A stretch of DNA of 34,416 bases from an uncultured Prochlorococcus sp. (GTDB taxonomy: Bacteria; Cyanobacteriota; Cyanobacteriia; PCC-6307; Cyanobiaceae): the NCBI GenBank assembly GCA_902560875.1, contig CACENO010000013.1:1-34416 (forward strand). Reading direction: 5' to 3'. A model generated the notes under the pieces. It made no database searches. It saw only the letters and a program-made list of their open reading frames with translations, and had not been told where the DNA came from. The first letter of the stretch is position 1, and each line of letters begins with the position of its first letter. Position numbers and translations under genes: made by a program. Positions 8,577 to 18,286 of the stretch are shown piece by piece.

Positions 8577-9476
8577 TCAAATCGCTGGAGGAGCTTTTGG
8601 CGTTTCACTAGTTGAAAGAAAATACATTGGCACAGAGTCATACCAAGCTGCATAAGAAAAAATTTTCTCCGCATAACCCGCTCGCAAAAAACAAAGTCCT
8701 TTTGCAGGAGCTGCTTCCTTCACTTCTGATCGAAGTTTCTCCTTCCAACGTTTCTCAAACGTTTCTAAAGAAACTCTATGCTCCCCTAATGCAACTAATT
8801 GACCTACCAAGAGACGAACCATGCCATATAAAAAACCACTAGCTTGAATTTCAATCTGAATCAAATCCCCATGGCGCTCTAGTTGAACAGCCTGAATTGT
8901 TGTAATGGAATCAAGTCTTGTACTTCCTGACCGCTGAAAAGCACAAAAGTCATGGGAACCAATCATTCCCTCTAAGGCAAACTTCATCAAATCTTCATCT
9001 AAACGAAATTGATAACGATGCCAACTCCAAGAAGAAAGAAAAAGGTTTGGCCTTGAAGAGTTATAAATTAAGTACCTATATCTCCTGTAAATGGCTGAAT
9101 AGCATGCATGCCATCCAGAAGGCATTAGTACAGATTCTCTAATCCTTATAACCTCAGGCAACCGGTCATTAAGAATTGACGCCCAACGATTCGGAGGTAT
9201 CGGGCCAGCAGAATCAAAATGTACAACTTGCCCAGCAGCATGCACCCCGGAGTCTGTTCGTCCTGCTGCTATTACATTAATAGGCCTAAAAGGATCAATA
9301 ATTGAAATGGCTTCCTCTAAAACTCCTTGAACGCTGTTCCCTTTTTTTTGTTTCTGCCAACCACAAAAAGTTTTGCCATCATATTGAATACATAAAGCAA
9401 TTCTTCTTACATGCTTAGTGGAACAACTTCTTTCTCTTGAAAAAGTTTGAAGAGCTATCTGTTGATGAGCATCCAA
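8577..9476 (-). CDS. truA: tRNA pseudouridine(38-40) synthase TruA
   Basis: A TruA-family enzyme of about 299 residues that isomerises uridines at positions 38-40 of tRNA anticodon arms. The catalytic Asp lies in [31 protein letters not shown] opens the fold, and [13 protein letters not shown] is the C-terminal signature. No ATG precedes the core; the first in-frame start is TTG at 9476, so the N-terminus is uncertain. It begins 21 bp after rplQ, as the tail of the alpha-operon genes, an arrangement common in bacteria. Confidence 0.93.
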   Translation of the reverse strand: MDAHQQIALQTFSRERSCSTKHVRRIALCIQYDGKTFCGWQKQKKGNSVQGVLEEAISIIDPFRPINVIAAGRTDSGVHAAGQVVHFDSAGPIPPNRWASILNDRLPEVIRIRESVLMPSGWHACYSAIYRRYRYLIYNSSRPNLFLSSWSWHRYQFRLDEDLMKFALEGMIGSHDFCAFQRSGSTRLDSITTIQAVQLERHGDLIQIEIQASGFLYGMVRLLVGQLVALGEHRVSLETFEKRWKEKLRSEVKEAAPAKGLCFLRAGYAEKIFSYAAWYDSVPMYFLSTSETPKAPPAI

Positions 9477-9497
9477 AGGAAGTTAAATTATTAAGCC

Positions 9498-9848
9498 TTA
9501 AATAAGCTCAATGATGGCCATTTGAGCATTATCTCCTCTTCTAGGAACGGTTCTAACAATCCTTGTATAACCTCCTTTGCGATCACCATACCTATCTTGT
9601 GCTTTGTCAAAGAGAGCATGTACCAACTGCTTGTCATATATGTAACCAATTGCACGACGTCTTGAAGACAAGCTGCCTTCTTTAGCAAGAGTAATCATTC
9701 GTTCGGCTTCATCTCGCAATGCTTTCGCTCGAGCTCTTGTTGTAGTTACACGACCCTCTCTAATTAACTGGGTAGTTAGTCCTCGAAGCATCGCTTTACG
9801 CTGATCAGCTGGGCGACCAAGTTGTGGGACTCGACGTTGATGGCGCAT
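9498..9848 (-). CDS. rplQ: 50S ribosomal protein L17
   Basis: A 116-residue L17 with the canonical start [34 protein letters not shown], and the end [21 protein letters not shown]. It lines the 50S exit-tunnel region. It follows rpoA by 33 bp, the standard rpoA-rplQ pairing. Confidence 0.97.
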   Translation of the reverse strand: MRHQRRVPQLGRPADQRKAMLRGLTTQLIREGRVTTTRARAKALRDEAERMITLAKEGSLSSRRRAIGYIYDKQLVHALFDKAQDRYGDRKGGYTRIVRTVPRRGDNAQMAIIELI

Positions 9849-9881
9849 GATTCTCTAAAAAGTGGGATACAAAGAAAGGTC

Positions 9882-10817
9882 TCATGAAGTACGGCTTTGA
9901 GGAATAGAAATACCTATTCTCTCTAAGGCTTCAATAACTTCATCTGCAGATTTTGAACCAAAGTTCTTAATTTCTAATAAATCCTCATAACTAAATCCCA
10001 TCAAATCAGAGACAGAATTAACTTGAGCCCTTTTGAGGCAGTTGTATGCCCTTACGGAAAGATTGAGTTCTTCCAGTGGAATTTGTGCTTCTGCTGATGG
10101 CTCATCTTCTGGTATTTCTTCTTCAACCATTGTGACAGTTGCCAAAGGCTGAAAAAGCTCAATTAACTGATTAGCTGCTTCAGCAACTGCATCATCAGGA
10201 GTCGTGGAACCATCTGTGACGACCTCCATACGAAGACGTTCTCTAGTGGACCCGCCTTCAGCAACAGCAGTTTCATCTATTGTGAAATTTACCCTACGAA
10301 CAGGCATAAATACAGCATCTATCTGAAGTAAATCAATTGCACTAGTTTCTTCATTCCTGCGATCAACTGGCCTATAGCCAACGCCTCGCTCTACATGAAT
10401 CTCAAGCTCAAGGCTATGTCCTTCATGAACAGTGGCGATTGGCCTATCTCCATCAACAACTTGTACCTGAGAGGAAAATTGAAGGTCTCTAGCTTTAACT
10501 TCAGAAGGCCCTGTGACCACTAATCGACCAATTTCTAATTCTTCACTTCGACTGTTGACAGTTAACTGCTTGCAATTCAAAAGGATATCGAGGACATCTT
10601 CTCTGACACCTGGAATTGTTGCGTACTCATGATTAACTCCTGCTATTCGAACAGCTGTAACAGCACTGCCCTCCAAGCCGCCCATTAAAACCCTTCTTAG
10701 AGAGTTACCCAAAGTAGTTGCTTGTCCTCTTTCAAGAGGACCAATAAGGAAAACACCTGTTTGAGCATGATCATCAGCGACTTGATGGTCAATCCGATCA
10801 ATCTGGTATTGCAACAC
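9882..10817 (-). CDS. rpoA: DNA-directed RNA polymerase alpha subunit
   Basis: A 311-residue alpha subunit. The N-terminal dimerisation domain has [22 protein letters not shown] and the [14 protein letters not shown] and [10 protein letters not shown] segments. The acidic linker is around 225-245. The C-terminal domain (about 245-305: [22 protein letters not shown]) binds UP elements and activators. The start is GTG at 10817, giving the usual cyanobacterial [12 protein letters not shown] opening. It follows rpsK by 57 bp. Confidence 0.97.
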   Translation of the reverse strand: MLQYQIDRIDHQVADDHAQTGVFLIGPLERGQATTLGNSLRRVLMGGLEGSAVTAVRIAGVNHEYATIPGVREDVLDILLNCKQLTVNSRSEELEIGRLVVTGPSEVKARDLQFSSQVQVVDGDRPIATVHEGHSLELEIHVERGVGYRPVDRRNEETSAIDLLQIDAVFMPVRRVNFTIDETAVAEGGSTRERLRMEVVTDGSTTPDDAVAEAANQLIELFQPLATVTMVEEEIPEDEPSAEAQIPLEELNLSVRAYNCLKRAQVNSVSDLMGFSYEDLLEIKNFGSKSADEVIEALERIGISIPQSRTS

Positions 10818-10874
10818 GGTCTGAAGCGGGGGGAAAGGGGAAAAAGGAAAGTCTTTGGAAGAAGAAGGCGGATA

Positions 10875-11267
10875 TCAAACGCGACGACGTTTGGGCCTTC
10901 TACAACCATTGTGAGGGAGGGGAGTGACATCTCTAATTAAAGTGATCTCAAGACCTGCCACCTGTAAAGCACGTATTGCTGTTTCACGTCCAGATCCTGG
11001 TCCTCTTACTAGCACTTCTATCTGACGCATACCTTGTTCAAGGGCTCTCCTAGCTGCAGCTTCGGCAGCTGTTTGAGCCGCAAAAGGAGTTCCTTTTCGG
11101 GCTCCTTTAAATCCACTAGCGCCAGCAGAAGACCACGAAATAACTTCTCCTGAAGTATCAGTTATTGAGACAATAGTGTTGTTGAAGGTACTTTGAATGT
11201 GAACAACGCCGTTGGGGACGTTGCGCTTAACCTTCTTGGAACCTGTTTTCTTGGCTGGTGTGGCCAT
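10875..11267 (-). CDS. rpsK: 30S ribosomal protein S11
   Basis: A 130-residue S11 with [51 protein letters not shown] and the C-terminal [16 protein letters not shown]. It is a 30S platform protein contacting 16S rRNA near the E site. ATG start; 63 bp after rpsM. Confidence 0.97.
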   Translation of the reverse strand: MATPAKKTGSKKVKRNVPNGVVHIQSTFNNTIVSITDTSGEVISWSSAGASGFKGARKGTPFAAQTAAEAAARRALEQGMRQIEVLVRGPGSGRETAIRALQVAGLEITLIRDVTPLPHNGCRRPKRRRV

Positions 11268-11330
11268 AAGCTTGGGCCTTGATAATAAGGATTTAGAACT
11301 TTGAACTCTGTGAGAGCACAGATATGAGAT

Positions 11331-11696
11331 TTATTTTTTCTTACCTGCCACAGTTTTTCTTGAGCCGCGGCGGGTTCGAGCATTTGTACGAGTACGTTGA
11401 CCTCGTACAGGGAGGCTCATGCGATGCCTCCGGCCTCTCAAACAACCAATGTCTTGAAGGCGCTTTAAAGCCATTCCTTCTTGACGCCTTAGATCACCTT
11501 CAATAGTGAATGCTTCAGTAGCAGTTCTTAGCTTCTGAACATCACCATCTTCTAAATCTTTCACTCGTATATCCGGATTAACTCCGGCTTTTCCAAGTAT
11601 GGCTTGGGCTCTAGTGAGTCCAATCCCATAGATGTAGGTGAGGGCAACTTCAACCCGCTTTTCGCGGGGTATGTCGACGCCAGCAATCCTTGCCAC
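11331..11696 (-). CDS. rpsM: 30S ribosomal protein S13
   Basis: A 121-residue S13 that starts with GTG at 11696 ([22 protein letters not shown]). The C-terminal basic tail [20 protein letters not shown] reaches tRNA in known structures. It is the first gene of the alpha-type segment and is set off from rpmJ by a 112-bp spacer with two hairpins, the largest spacer within the S10/spc/alpha-type gene run. Confidence 0.97.
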   Translation of the reverse strand: MARIAGVDIPREKRVEVALTYIYGIGLTRAQAILGKAGVNPDIRVKDLEDGDVQKLRTATEAFTIEGDLRRQEGMALKRLQDIGCLRGRRHRMSLPVRGQRTRTNARTRRGSRKTVAGKKK

Positions 11697-11723
11697 TTAG
11701 CAATCAATCAAAGGGGACGAAAG

Positions 11724-11747
11724 TGCCATCTTTATTAAAGGATGGCA
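11724..11747 (-). promoter_or_regulatory. Hairpin in the rpmJ-rpsM spacer
   Basis: Arms TGCCATC and GATGGCA pair perfectly and extend inward by one G-T and two A-T pairs to a 4-base loop. It lies about 28 nt upstream of the rpsM GTG. No U-run follows on the minus strand, so it is not a standard intrinsic terminator. It could be an mRNA processing, stability or translational control element. Confidence 0.55.
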
Positions 11748-11779
11748 ATAAAGAGAATATTCACTTGGTTGAAATACCA

Positions 11780-11794
11780 AAAGAGAGTCTCTTT
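11780..11794. repeat. Perfect dyad in the rpmJ-rpsM spacer
   Basis: AAAGAGAGTCTCTTT is a 7-bp dyad around a single central base (6-bp stem with a 3-base loop as RNA). It lies just after the rpmJ stop and is followed on the plus strand by ATTTTT. It could be an operator-like palindrome or a second small hairpin. Confidence 0.45.
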
Positions 11795-11808
11795 ATTTTT
11801 CCAGAGAT

Positions 11809-11922
11809 CTAACCCTGGCGCTGTTTGTGCTTAGGGATGGTGCAAATGACCATAACCCGACCGTGGCGGCGAATCACCCGGCATTTCTCACACATTTTTT
11901 TAACTGAGGCACGCACCTTCAT
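11809..11922 (-). CDS. rpmJ: 50S ribosomal protein L36
   Basis: A 37-residue protein reading [19 protein letters not shown], then [18 protein letters not shown] and a TAG stop. The zinc-ribbon ligands C11, C14, C27 and H32 are intact, so it is the zinc-binding form, in contrast to the C-minus L31 of this window. It lies 46 bp after adk, the conserved secY-adk-(infA)-rpmJ position; infA is not present here. Confidence 0.96.
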   Translation of the reverse strand: MKVRASVKKMCEKCRVIRRHGRVMVICTIPKHKQRQG

Positions 11923-11968
11923 ATGGTGTGACTCCCCAAATTTCCAAACAATAAGCTTACTACACCAA

Positions 11969-12517
11969 TCAAATTAAGCTTGCCTCTATTCGACTAGCAA
12001 TAGTTTCTATGTCTCCAGACCCTTGAATAGCCTGAAGTACCCCCTGTTTCTTGAAATGATCCACTAAAGGAGCAGTTTTTTCTTTATATACCTTAAGCCG
12101 ATGACGAATTACATCCTCATTGTCATCCTCTCGACCACGATCTAAAAGCCTTGTCACTAAGAGTTCATCATCCAATTCAATTAAAACAACTGCTTGTATC
12201 GGTTGATTTATCGTTTTTAATAAGAGATCCAAAGCCTCTGCTTGAGCAAGGGTTCTTGGGAAGCCATCAAGAACCCATCCTTTGCTAAATGAAGAAAGTT
12301 TGTTTTCAACAATTGACAAGACCAACGAGTCACTTACTAACTCACCTCTATTCATTATTTCAGCAGCCTGAGTGCCAAGAGATGTCCCAGCTGCTACTTC
12401 TGCTCTCAATAAATCGCCAGTAGATAAATGCAAAAGGTCATTTTTGCTACTTAATCGAACTGCTTGAGTACCTTTACCTGCACCAGGAGGGCCAAGAAAG
12501 AGTAAACGTTTTTTCAT
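11969..12517 (-). CDS. adk: Adenylate kinase (short-LID form)
   Basis: A 182-residue kinase (ATP + AMP = 2 ADP). P-loop [10 protein letters not shown] at about 9-18, AMP-site LSTGDLLR, and [12 protein letters not shown]. The LID region is short ([17 protein letters not shown]) with no zinc-binding cysteines, so it is the short form. It sits between secY (42 bp) and rpmJ, the standard position. Confidence 0.96.
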   Translation of the reverse strand: MKKRLLFLGPPGAGKGTQAVRLSSKNDLLHLSTGDLLRAEVAAGTSLGTQAAEIMNRGELVSDSLVLSIVENKLSSFSKGWVLDGFPRTLAQAEALDLLLKTINQPIQAVVLIELDDELLVTRLLDRGREDDNEDVIRHRLKVYKEKTAPLVDHFKKQGVLQAIQGSGDIETIASRIEASLI

Positions 12518-12559
12518 GTCTATCTAAATGGATGAGTGTGAAAAATTTCGTACAAATTG

Positions 12560-13882
12560 TTATTGGCGAACAAGACCTTCATAGCGTTGCGAAATCACAT
12601 AAGTCTGCACTTGTTTTGCAGTATCTATAGCAACGCCAACAAGTATTAATAAGGACGTCGCTCCTAGCCCTTGAAATGTTTGTACATTTGTAGCTCTTTC
12701 TACAGCAGAAGGGATAATTGCAACTGAACCAAGAAATAAGCCACCTAACAAAGTAAGGCGATTCTGCACACCTGATAAATAAGTTGCTGTTGCACTTCCA
12801 GGCCTAACTCCAGGAACAGCAACTCCCCCACGCTTGAGATTAGTAGCTATATCTATTGGATTAATTGTTAAGGATGCATAAAAATATGCAAAGCCTAGAA
12901 TTAATGCAAAAAAAGCAATCGCATATGGCCATGGATTAGCTGCTCCTGGACTTAAAGCACTGGCAGCTTTAATAAGAAAAGGTTTTTGACTGAAGTTAGC
13001 TATTGTTAATGGTAAAAATATTAATGCAGACGCAAAAATAATTGGCATTACTCCACCAGCATTCAATTTCAAGGGAAGGTAACTCTGCCGGTTAGGTAAA
13101 AGATTGGTCCCTCCAATTTGCTGACGTTTTGCACTGACGATAGGAAGTCGACGTGCGCCTTCTTGTACAAAAATAATACCCACAATAGTGATTAAAAAAA
13201 CCATTAATAAAACAATTATCCCAACAACATCATTCCGGTCTCCTGTCTGGGCTTTTTCAATTGTTGAACTCAAAGCCTTTGGAAGAGTGGCAACAATATT
13301 TAAGAAAATAACCAAAGAAGCTCCCTGGCCTATTCCTTTTTCGGTAATTATTTCACTCAGCCACATCACCACCATTGAACCTGTAACAAGTGCAAGGGCA
13401 GTTTGAGCAATAAAAGCTACTGAACTAAGGCTTTCAACTGCATAAGGTCGAAGTATTGAGGCAAAAACAAGACTTTGCAGTAATCCCCAACCTAAGGCTA
13501 CATATCTTGTGATTTGGGCAATTTTCCTTCTGCCAGCTTCTCCTTCATTCTTTTGCAAGTCTTCAAGCTGAGGGAGTGCGGCTGTGAGCAACTGAAGAAT
13601 AATCGAAGCATTAATGAATGGAAGAATACCTAGAGCAAAAATGCCCAAAGTAGAAATTCCTCCCCCCGTAAAAATGTCCAAAAATCCAATTAATTGCCCA
13701 CCTTGAGCTATAAAACTTTGAAAAGCCTCGCGGTCTATGGCTGGAAGGGGGATATAGATTCCCAGACGTATTAGTAATAACAAGCTCAAAGTTGTTAACA
13801 CCCTTCCCCGCAATTCTGAATTACTCACAAGTTGGGTCAGCACCTCGGCTGCACTTGGATTACGACCTCGATCTATAAGCAT
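12560..13882 (-). CDS. secY: Preprotein translocase subunit SecY
   Basis: A 440-residue SecY, the channel subunit of the Sec translocon in plasma and thylakoid membranes. About ten hydrophobic segments can be followed, with LGIYIPLPAIDREAF after the first, LGILPFINASIILQLL near TM2, and the cytoplasmic loop GGVAVPGVRPG late in the protein. It follows rplO by 76 bp, as in other spc operons. Confidence 0.96.
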   Translation of the reverse strand: MLIDRGRNPSAAEVLTQLVSNSELRGRVLTTLSLLLLIRLGIYIPLPAIDREAFQSFIAQGGQLIGFLDIFTGGGISTLGIFALGILPFINASIILQLLTAALPQLEDLQKNEGEAGRRKIAQITRYVALGWGLLQSLVFASILRPYAVESLSSVAFIAQTALALVTGSMVVMWLSEIITEKGIGQGASLVIFLNIVATLPKALSSTIEKAQTGDRNDVVGIIVLLMVFLITIVGIIFVQEGARRLPIVSAKRQQIGGTNLLPNRQSYLPLKLNAGGVMPIIFASALIFLPLTIANFSQKPFLIKAASALSPGAANPWPYAIAFFALILGFAYFYASLTINPIDIATNLKRGGVAVPGVRPGSATATYLSGVQNRLTLLGGLFLGSVAIIPSAVERATNVQTFQGLGATSLLILVGVAIDTAKQVQTYVISQRYEGLVRQ

Positions 13883-13958
13883 GTATTTTGTTAATTAAAG
13901 AATTTTTATGCAAAGTTTAAACAAGGAAAATTCCTCTTTTAACTTTATTGATCCTTTT

Positions 13959-14411
13959 TCAGGAAAGCAATTCACAAGTTCCACCTACTGCTTCTATCTT
14001 ACTTCTAGCGGAAGCAGTAAAGGCAGAGGCCTGAACAGTCAATTTCACTTTTAAATTGCCATTACCAAGAACTTTCAATGGATACTTAGGACTAGTAACA
14101 ATTCCTTCTTTAACTAATGAATCTAGGTTGACTTTGCTATCTGCTTTAAGTTCATTGAAAGCAGATACATTTATAACAGTAAAGGCATTTGGATTTACTA
14201 ATGGGAAATGCTTGAGCTTAGGGACACGTCTATATAAAGGCATTTGCCCCCCTTCAAATCCAGGCCGAGTAGGACGTCCTGATCGGGATTTCTGTCCACG
14301 CATCCCAAATCCACAACTTGCACCTTGGCCTGCGGCAATTCCGCGACCTTTACGCAATTTGCGGCGACGAGCACCTGAATTAGCTTTTAAGGCATCGAGT
14401 TGAATTGTCAT
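13959..14411 (-). CDS. rplO: 50S ribosomal protein L15
   Basis: A 150-residue L15 with the Gly/Arg-rich N-terminal [20 protein letters not shown] and [19 protein letters not shown]. The C-terminal half is the globular fold ([20 protein letters not shown]). It assembles late into the 50S subunit. ATG start 5 bp after rpsE; rpmD (L30), often found between them in other bacteria, is absent, as usual in cyanobacteria. Confidence 0.96.
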   Translation of the reverse strand: MTIQLDALKANSGARRRKLRKGRGIAAGQGASCGFGMRGQKSRSGRPTRPGFEGGQMPLYRRVPKLKHFPLVNPNAFTVINVSAFNELKADSKVNLDSLVKEGIVTSPKYPLKVLGNGNLKVKLTVQASAFTASARSKIEAVGGTCELLS

Positions 14412-14416
14412 GAGAA

Positions 14417-15064
14417 TCAGGAATAGATCTGCTGAAGGGAAATCCCGCGTTCTTTAGCTGTTTGCTTATGGGTACGCAGACTAGCTAATGCCACCATGGC
14501 AGCCCTTGCATTATTTAAAGGTGTTTTACTACCTAATCTTTTAGCTAGGACGTTCTTTATCCCAGCCAACTCAAGCACTGTACGGATCGAACCTCCTGCA
14601 ATTACTCCAGTTCCTGGAGCAGCAGGACGAATGAGCACGCTAGCTGCCCCATCTCGACCATTAGAAAGCGTAGGGATAGAACTATGACTTGTTAAAGGCA
14701 CCCTAACAATATGCTTCTTGCCATCAGCAACACCTTTTCGTACTGCACCAATAACATCTCCAGCCTTACCAACACCTACCCCCACCTGTCCTCGCTCATT
14801 TCCTACAACAACTATGGCTCGAAAACTCATTTTTTTGCCTCCCTTTACAGTTTTGGAAACTCTGCGAATCTGAACAACACGCTCCTGCCATTCAGAGTCA
14901 CGCTCCTGCCCTCTTCGATCTCTGCGTCCACGTCGATCCCCTCGGCCACCACCGCGACGTTGTTGCTGCTGTTCCTGCTTGCCTTGAGATTGGCCATCTG
15001 CTGCTGCTGGAGCATTTGAAGAAGAGGCTTCTTTGGTATTCGAATTTGTGTTTGATTCAGTCAT
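14417..15064 (-). CDS. rpsE: 30S ribosomal protein S5 with basic N-terminal extension
   Basis: A 215-residue S5. The conserved core starts near residue 60 ([30 protein letters not shown]) and continues through [16 protein letters not shown]. The first 55 or so residues are low-complexity: Asn/Ser/Ala, then a Gln run, then an Arg/Gly-rich stretch ([16 protein letters not shown]), probably disordered. ATG at 15064 is chosen; an in-frame TTG six codons upstream overlaps the end of rplR. S5 takes part in decoding fidelity. Confidence 0.95.
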   Translation of the reverse strand: MTESNTNSNTKEASSSNAPAAADGQSQGKQEQQQQRRGGGRGDRRGRRDRRGQERDSEWQERVVQIRRVSKTVKGGKKMSFRAIVVVGNERGQVGVGVGKAGDVIGAVRKGVADGKKHIVRVPLTSHSSIPTLSNGRDGAASVLIRPAAPGTGVIAGGSIRTVLELAGIKNVLAKRLGSKTPLNNARAAMVALASLRTHKQTAKERGISLQQIYS

Positions 15065-15078
15065 GGTTAAAGCAATGT

Positions 15079-15447
15079 TCAAAATGTAAGGCCAGCTTCA
15101 CGAGCTGCATTAGCTAGGGCTTTAACCCTGCCGTGATAGAGGTTGCCGCCTCGATCAAAAACAACTTGTTTAATCCCTTTTTCAAGAGCTCGTTTTGCTA
15201 CAAGTTCACCTACCGCTACTGAAGCGTCACAAGTGTTACCTCCTGTTTGAAGGCTCGAGCGAAGGTCTTTATCTAAAGTTGATGCTGTACAGATGGTTGA
15301 TTGAGCATCATCATCGATTACTTGAGCATATATGTGGTTATTCGAACGGAAAACGGAAAGGCGTGGACGAGCTTTCGTTCCACTTAAGTTCCGCCGCAGA
15401 CGTTTGTGACGCTTACGAGTTTGTTGTTTTCGAGAAAGGACAGACAT
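15079..15447 (-). CDS. rplR: 50S ribosomal protein L18
   Basis: A 122-residue L18 that binds 5S rRNA, with the basic N-terminus [33 protein letters not shown], and C-terminal [27 protein letters not shown] start; 28 bp after rplF and 14 bp before rpsE. Confidence 0.97.
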   Translation of the reverse strand: MSVLSRKQQTRKRHKRLRRNLSGTKARPRLSVFRSNNHIYAQVIDDDAQSTICTASTLDKDLRSSLQTGGNTCDASVAVGELVAKRALEKGIKQVVFDRGGNLYHGRVKALANAAREAGLTF

Positions 15448-15475
15448 GGTTAATTAGCGAATGAAAGAAATGAGC

Positions 15476-16015
15476 TTATTTTTTGCCGGACTTACCAGCT
15501 TTCCTAAGGATTCGTTCTCCTTCATACTTGATTCCTTTGCCCTTATAAGGCTCTGGAGGTCTGATTGCTCGAATCTTGGCAGCTTCATTGCCAACTAATT
15601 CCTTATCAGCCCCAGAGACAGTGACATTTGTATTATTCTCAACAGTAAAAGTAATTCCAGCTGGAGGGACAACTTCTACTGGATGGCTATAACCAGCACT
15701 AACAACAAGAGTTTTTCCTTTGACCTGGGCGCGGGATCCAACACCAACAATTTCCAACTTTTTTGTAAATCCCTTGCTTACACCTTCAACCATGTTGGCC
15801 AACAAAGAGCGACAAAGCCCATGACGCTCACGTGCTTTACGCTTATCACTAGTTGGAGCGACAACGATAGTCTTATCAACCTGACTAATGGATACTCCAT
15901 CAGGGAGAGTACGACTTAATTCTCCTTTGGGGCCCTTAACAGTGACCGAAAGGCCCTCAAGGGTGACAGCGACCTTCTCAGGAACTGGGATTGGTTGTTT
16001 TCCGATACGAGACAT
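15476..16015 (-). CDS. rplF: 50S ribosomal protein L6
   Basis: A 179-residue L6 with [14 protein letters not shown] at the start, two repeated alpha/beta domains, and the C-terminal signature [21 protein letters not shown]. It sits near the GTPase-associated centre of 50S. ATG start; 15 bp after rpsH. Confidence 0.97.
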   Translation of the reverse strand: MSRIGKQPIPVPEKVAVTLEGLSVTVKGPKGELSRTLPDGVSISQVDKTIVVAPTSDKRKARERHGLCRSLLANMVEGVSKGFTKKLEIVGVGSRAQVKGKTLVVSAGYSHPVEVVPPAGITFTVENNTNVTVSGADKELVGNEAAKIRAIRPPEPYKGKGIKYEGERILRKAGKSGKK

Positions 16016-16030
16016 GATTTAAGCTCCTGA

Positions 16031-16432
16031 TCAATAGACGTAGCAGAGGACTTCTCCTCCAACACCTTGTTTCCTGGCATCACGATCACTCATAACACCT
16101 TTGGATGTAGAGATAATTGCCACCCCTAATCCACCTAAAACCTTTGGCAATCCACGAGTGTTTTTATATATGCGCAAGCCTGGCTTGCTGACCCTTTGCA
16201 TAGATCTAATTGTGGGGTGACGATGTTTTCCGCTGTACTTCAGCTCAAGAATTAAATGAGCACTAATTCCTTCACCTTCCTCACTGATTTGAGAAATAAA
16301 GCCTTCTTGCTGAAGAACTTTGGCAATGCTACGTGACATGCGAGATGCAGGAACGCGAGTGGTCTGATGACGTTTCTCACTCGCATTACGAATGCGTGTA
16401 AGCATGTCTGAAATTGGATCATGATTAGCCAT
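16031..16432 (-). CDS. rpsH: 30S ribosomal protein S8
   Basis: A 133-residue S8 with [14 protein letters not shown] at the start and the C-terminal RNA-binding motif [21 protein letters not shown]. It binds 16S rRNA helix 21. In E. coli S8 also represses the spc operon by binding mRNA near the rplE start, relevant to the hairpin at 17008-17029. 20 bp after rplE; rpsN, which separates them in E. coli, is absent. Confidence 0.97.
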   Translation of the reverse strand: MANHDPISDMLTRIRNASEKRHQTTRVPASRMSRSIAKVLQQEGFISQISEEGEGISAHLILELKYSGKHRHPTIRSMQRVSKPGLRIYKNTRGLPKVLGGLGVAIISTSKGVMSDRDARKQGVGGEVLCYVY

Positions 16433-16452
16433 AGTCGTCTATTAAAGAAGGC

Positions 16453-16992
16453 TTAGTTACTACGGAAAGGAATTCCCAGCTCTCGGAGGAGGGCACGGCC
16501 CTCTTCATCGGTACGAGCACTGGTCACGATGGTGATATCCATACCCCGAATTGCATCAATCTTGTCGAAAGAAATTTCAGGAAAAATAATTTGCTCCCTG
16601 ACTCCCAGTGTGTAATTACCTCGGCCATCAAAGCTTTTTGGACTTACTCCTCGAAAATCTCTAATCCTTGGCAACGCAAGGTTAATAAGTCTCTCCAAAA
16701 ATGCATACATGCGTTCACCCCTAAGAGTTACAGCACAGCCAATTGGCATACCTTGACGAATTTTGAAGCCAGCAATTGCTTTTTTAGCCCTTGTCACCAA
16801 AGCCTTCTGACCAGTAATGGTTCCCAATTCACCTAAAGAAGCCTCCAAAGATTTGGCATTTTGAGCTGCCTCTCCTAAGCCTCGATTAACGGTAACTTTA
16901 AGAACCTTAGGAACTTGATGAACATTGGAGAGACTTAAGTCTTTCAACAACTTTGGCTGAATTGTCTCTCGATAGCGCTGTTTGAGTGACAT
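16453..16992 (-). CDS. rplE: 50S ribosomal protein L5
   Basis: A 179-residue L5 that contacts 5S rRNA and P-site tRNA. Visible signatures are [43 protein letters not shown] and [21 protein letters not shown] start. It is preceded by a 74-bp spacer with a terminator-like hairpin, unlike the tight junctions around it. Confidence 0.97.
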   Translation of the reverse strand: MSLKQRYRETIQPKLLKDLSLSNVHQVPKVLKVTVNRGLGEAAQNAKSLEASLGELGTITGQKALVTRAKKAIAGFKIRQGMPIGCAVTLRGERMYAFLERLINLALPRIRDFRGVSPKSFDGRGNYTLGVREQIIFPEISFDKIDAIRGMDITIVTSARTDEEGRALLRELGIPFRSN

Positions 16993-17007
16993 GGTTTAAA
17001 AAGAAAT

Positions 17008-17029
17008 ACTTCTGGTCGGGGTCAGAAGT
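17008..17029 (-). promoter_or_regulatory. Terminator-like hairpin in the rplX-rplE spacer
   Basis: On the minus strand ACTTCTG, an 8-base C-rich loop, and CAGAAGT form a 7-bp perfect stem. ATTTCTTTTT follows at once, then the rplE ATG 15 bases after the stem. The shape resembles a weak intrinsic terminator or attenuator. Its position matches the E. coli spc-operon site where S8 represses, at the start of rplE. Confidence 0.6.
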
Positions 17030-17066
17030 CATTTAGAAAGGAGAAAAAGGCGAAAAGGAAGATTAA

Positions 17067-17423
17067 TTAATCAATCAATTCTCCTGTTTTCTTAAGGCGT
17101 CGCTTTTTATTTCCATCTTTATCTACAACCAATTCAATTCGACTTGCGACTTTTTTATCCTTGGAATAAATCATTACGTTAGATGCATGCAATGAAGCTT
17201 CTTCAGTCACAATTTTTCCACTTTCCCCCTCTTGAGTTGGTTTTACATGACGAGTGCGAAGGTTGATACCCTCGACTACAACTCTATTTTCATAGGGCAA
17301 AGTTCTTAAAACTTCTCCCGTTTTACCCTTATCTTTTCCATTAATAACCTGAACAGTATCTCCTTTGCGGATCCTCATCTTGATCCTTGAAGAAGGTTTC
17401 GTTTTTGGCATGACGTTCGGCAT
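17067..17423 (-). CDS. rplX: 50S ribosomal protein L24
   Basis: A 118-residue L24 with the KOW motif [21 protein letters not shown] at about 18-38. It is an early 50S assembly initiator. ATG at 17423 directly abuts the rplN stop; a second in-frame ATG at 17411 ([10 protein letters not shown]) is an alternative. Confidence 0.96.
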   Translation of the reverse strand: MPNVMPKTKPSSRIKMRIRKGDTVQVINGKDKGKTGEVLRTLPYENRVVVEGINLRTRHVKPTQEGESGKIVTEEASLHASNVMIYSKDKKVASRIELVVDKDGNKKRRLKKTGELID

Positions 17424-17789
17424 TTAAATCACCTCCGGCGCAAGAGAAACAATCTTCGTGAAATTACGTTCCCGTAATTCACGAGCTACAGGCCCAAATA
17501 CCCTTGTTCCACGAGGGTTCTTATCTTCATTAATCAAAACCGCAGCGTTGTCATCGAAACGAATCGAATTCCCGGTTTCGCGACGCATCGTTGCTTTTGT
17601 GCGAACCACCACAGCTTTAACAACCTCAGATTTCTTGACGCCCATATTTGGCATGGCGTCCTTCACTGCTGCAACTATCACATCACCAACATGCGCATAT
17701 CTGCGATTTGATCCCAATACACGAATGCACTGGATTTTTTTCGCTCCACTGTTATCGGCAACAGTAAGGAATGTTTCCTGTTGAATCAT
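17424..17789 (-). CDS. rplN: 50S ribosomal protein L14
   Basis: A 121-residue L14, near-universal in length, with [42 protein letters not shown] and [13 protein letters not shown]. It forms part of the 30S-50S bridge. Its ATG overlaps the rpsQ stop (ATGA, 4 nt), indicating coupled translation. Confidence 0.97.
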   Translation of the reverse strand: MIQQETFLTVADNSGAKKIQCIRVLGSNRRYAHVGDVIVAAVKDAMPNMGVKKSEVVKAVVVRTKATMRRETGNSIRFDDNAAVLINEDKNPRGTRVFGPVARELRERNFTKIVSLAPEVI

Positions 17790-18055
17790 TTGGCAACCTC
17801 TTTTTGAGATTTAGCACTGTGGCTAAGAACTTCGGAAACAGCCCAGCGCTTGGTAGCACTCATTGGTCGAGTTTCTGTAATTCGTACCCTGTCACCAACT
17901 TGACAGTTGTTTTCTGCATCATGTGCCTTGTAGCGAGTGGTCCGGCTAACAATCTTCTGATAGATGGAATGTGGAAAACGGTTTTCAACCGCTACCACAA
18001 CTGTTTTGTCCATCTTGTCACTGACGACGATGCCGACCCTTTCCTTGAGTGCCAT
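17786..18055 (-). CDS. rpsQ: 30S ribosomal protein S17
   Basis: S17 of 89 residues from ATG 18055 ([24 protein letters not shown]), the conserved family start. [18 protein letters not shown] is the signature. The frame is open to ATG 18103, adding 16 residues ([16 protein letters not shown]) and overlapping rpmC by 32 bp; I consider that less likely. It binds 16S rRNA in early 30S assembly. Confidence 0.94.
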   Translation of the reverse strand: MALKERVGIVVSDKMDKTVVVAVENRFPHSIYQKIVSRTTRYKAHDAENNCQVGDRVRITETRPMSATKRWAVSEVLSHSAKSQKEVAK

Positions 18056-18071
18056 TGGTTCTAAAAGGTGA

Positions 18072-18284
18072 TCACGCGGAGGTATTTGAGCGTGTTCGCT
18101 CATTTTGGACCGTCAAAAGCCTCGCCAACTTAATGCGAGCCTCCTTAAAACGGTGAGTATTGCTCAACTGACTGGTAGCTTTTTGAAAGCGAAGATCAAA
18201 TAAATCACGACGAAGGCCATCGATTTGATCTGTGATGTCAGCATCAGTGAGCTTACGCAACTCAGATGTGTCTGGTTTAGTCAT
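18072..18284 (-). CDS. rpmC: 50S ribosomal protein L29
   Basis: A 70-residue two-helix protein from ATG 18284 ([20 protein letters not shown]) with [19 protein letters not shown] and [17 protein letters not shown], typical of L29 at the tunnel exit. A TTG two codons upstream is in frame but would overlap the rplP stop; ATG just 2 nt after that stop is preferred. Confidence 0.96.
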   Translation of the reverse strand: MTKPDTSELRKLTDADITDQIDGLRRDLFDLRFQKATSQLSNTHRFKEARIKLARLLTVQNERTRSNTSA

Positions 18285-18286
18285 AA

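Noticed and set aside
11780-11800. Intrinsic terminator after rpmJ
   Set aside because: The T-run lies on the plus-strand side of the dyad, while the operon runs on the minus strand; on the minus strand only a short TTTT follows.
14056-14403. Plus-strand ORF of 115 codons opposite rplO
   Set aside because: It is a shadow of the highly conserved L15 frame with no family resemblance. The same holds for plus-strand ORFs opposite rplN, rpsE, rplD, rplP and rpsC.
15065-15082. TTG start of S5 upstream of the ATG
   Set aside because: It overlaps the rplR stop, and the ATG at 15064 has normal spacing.
18056-18103. 16-residue upstream extension of S17
   Set aside because: It would overlap rpmC by 32 bp and precedes the conserved start MALKERVG.
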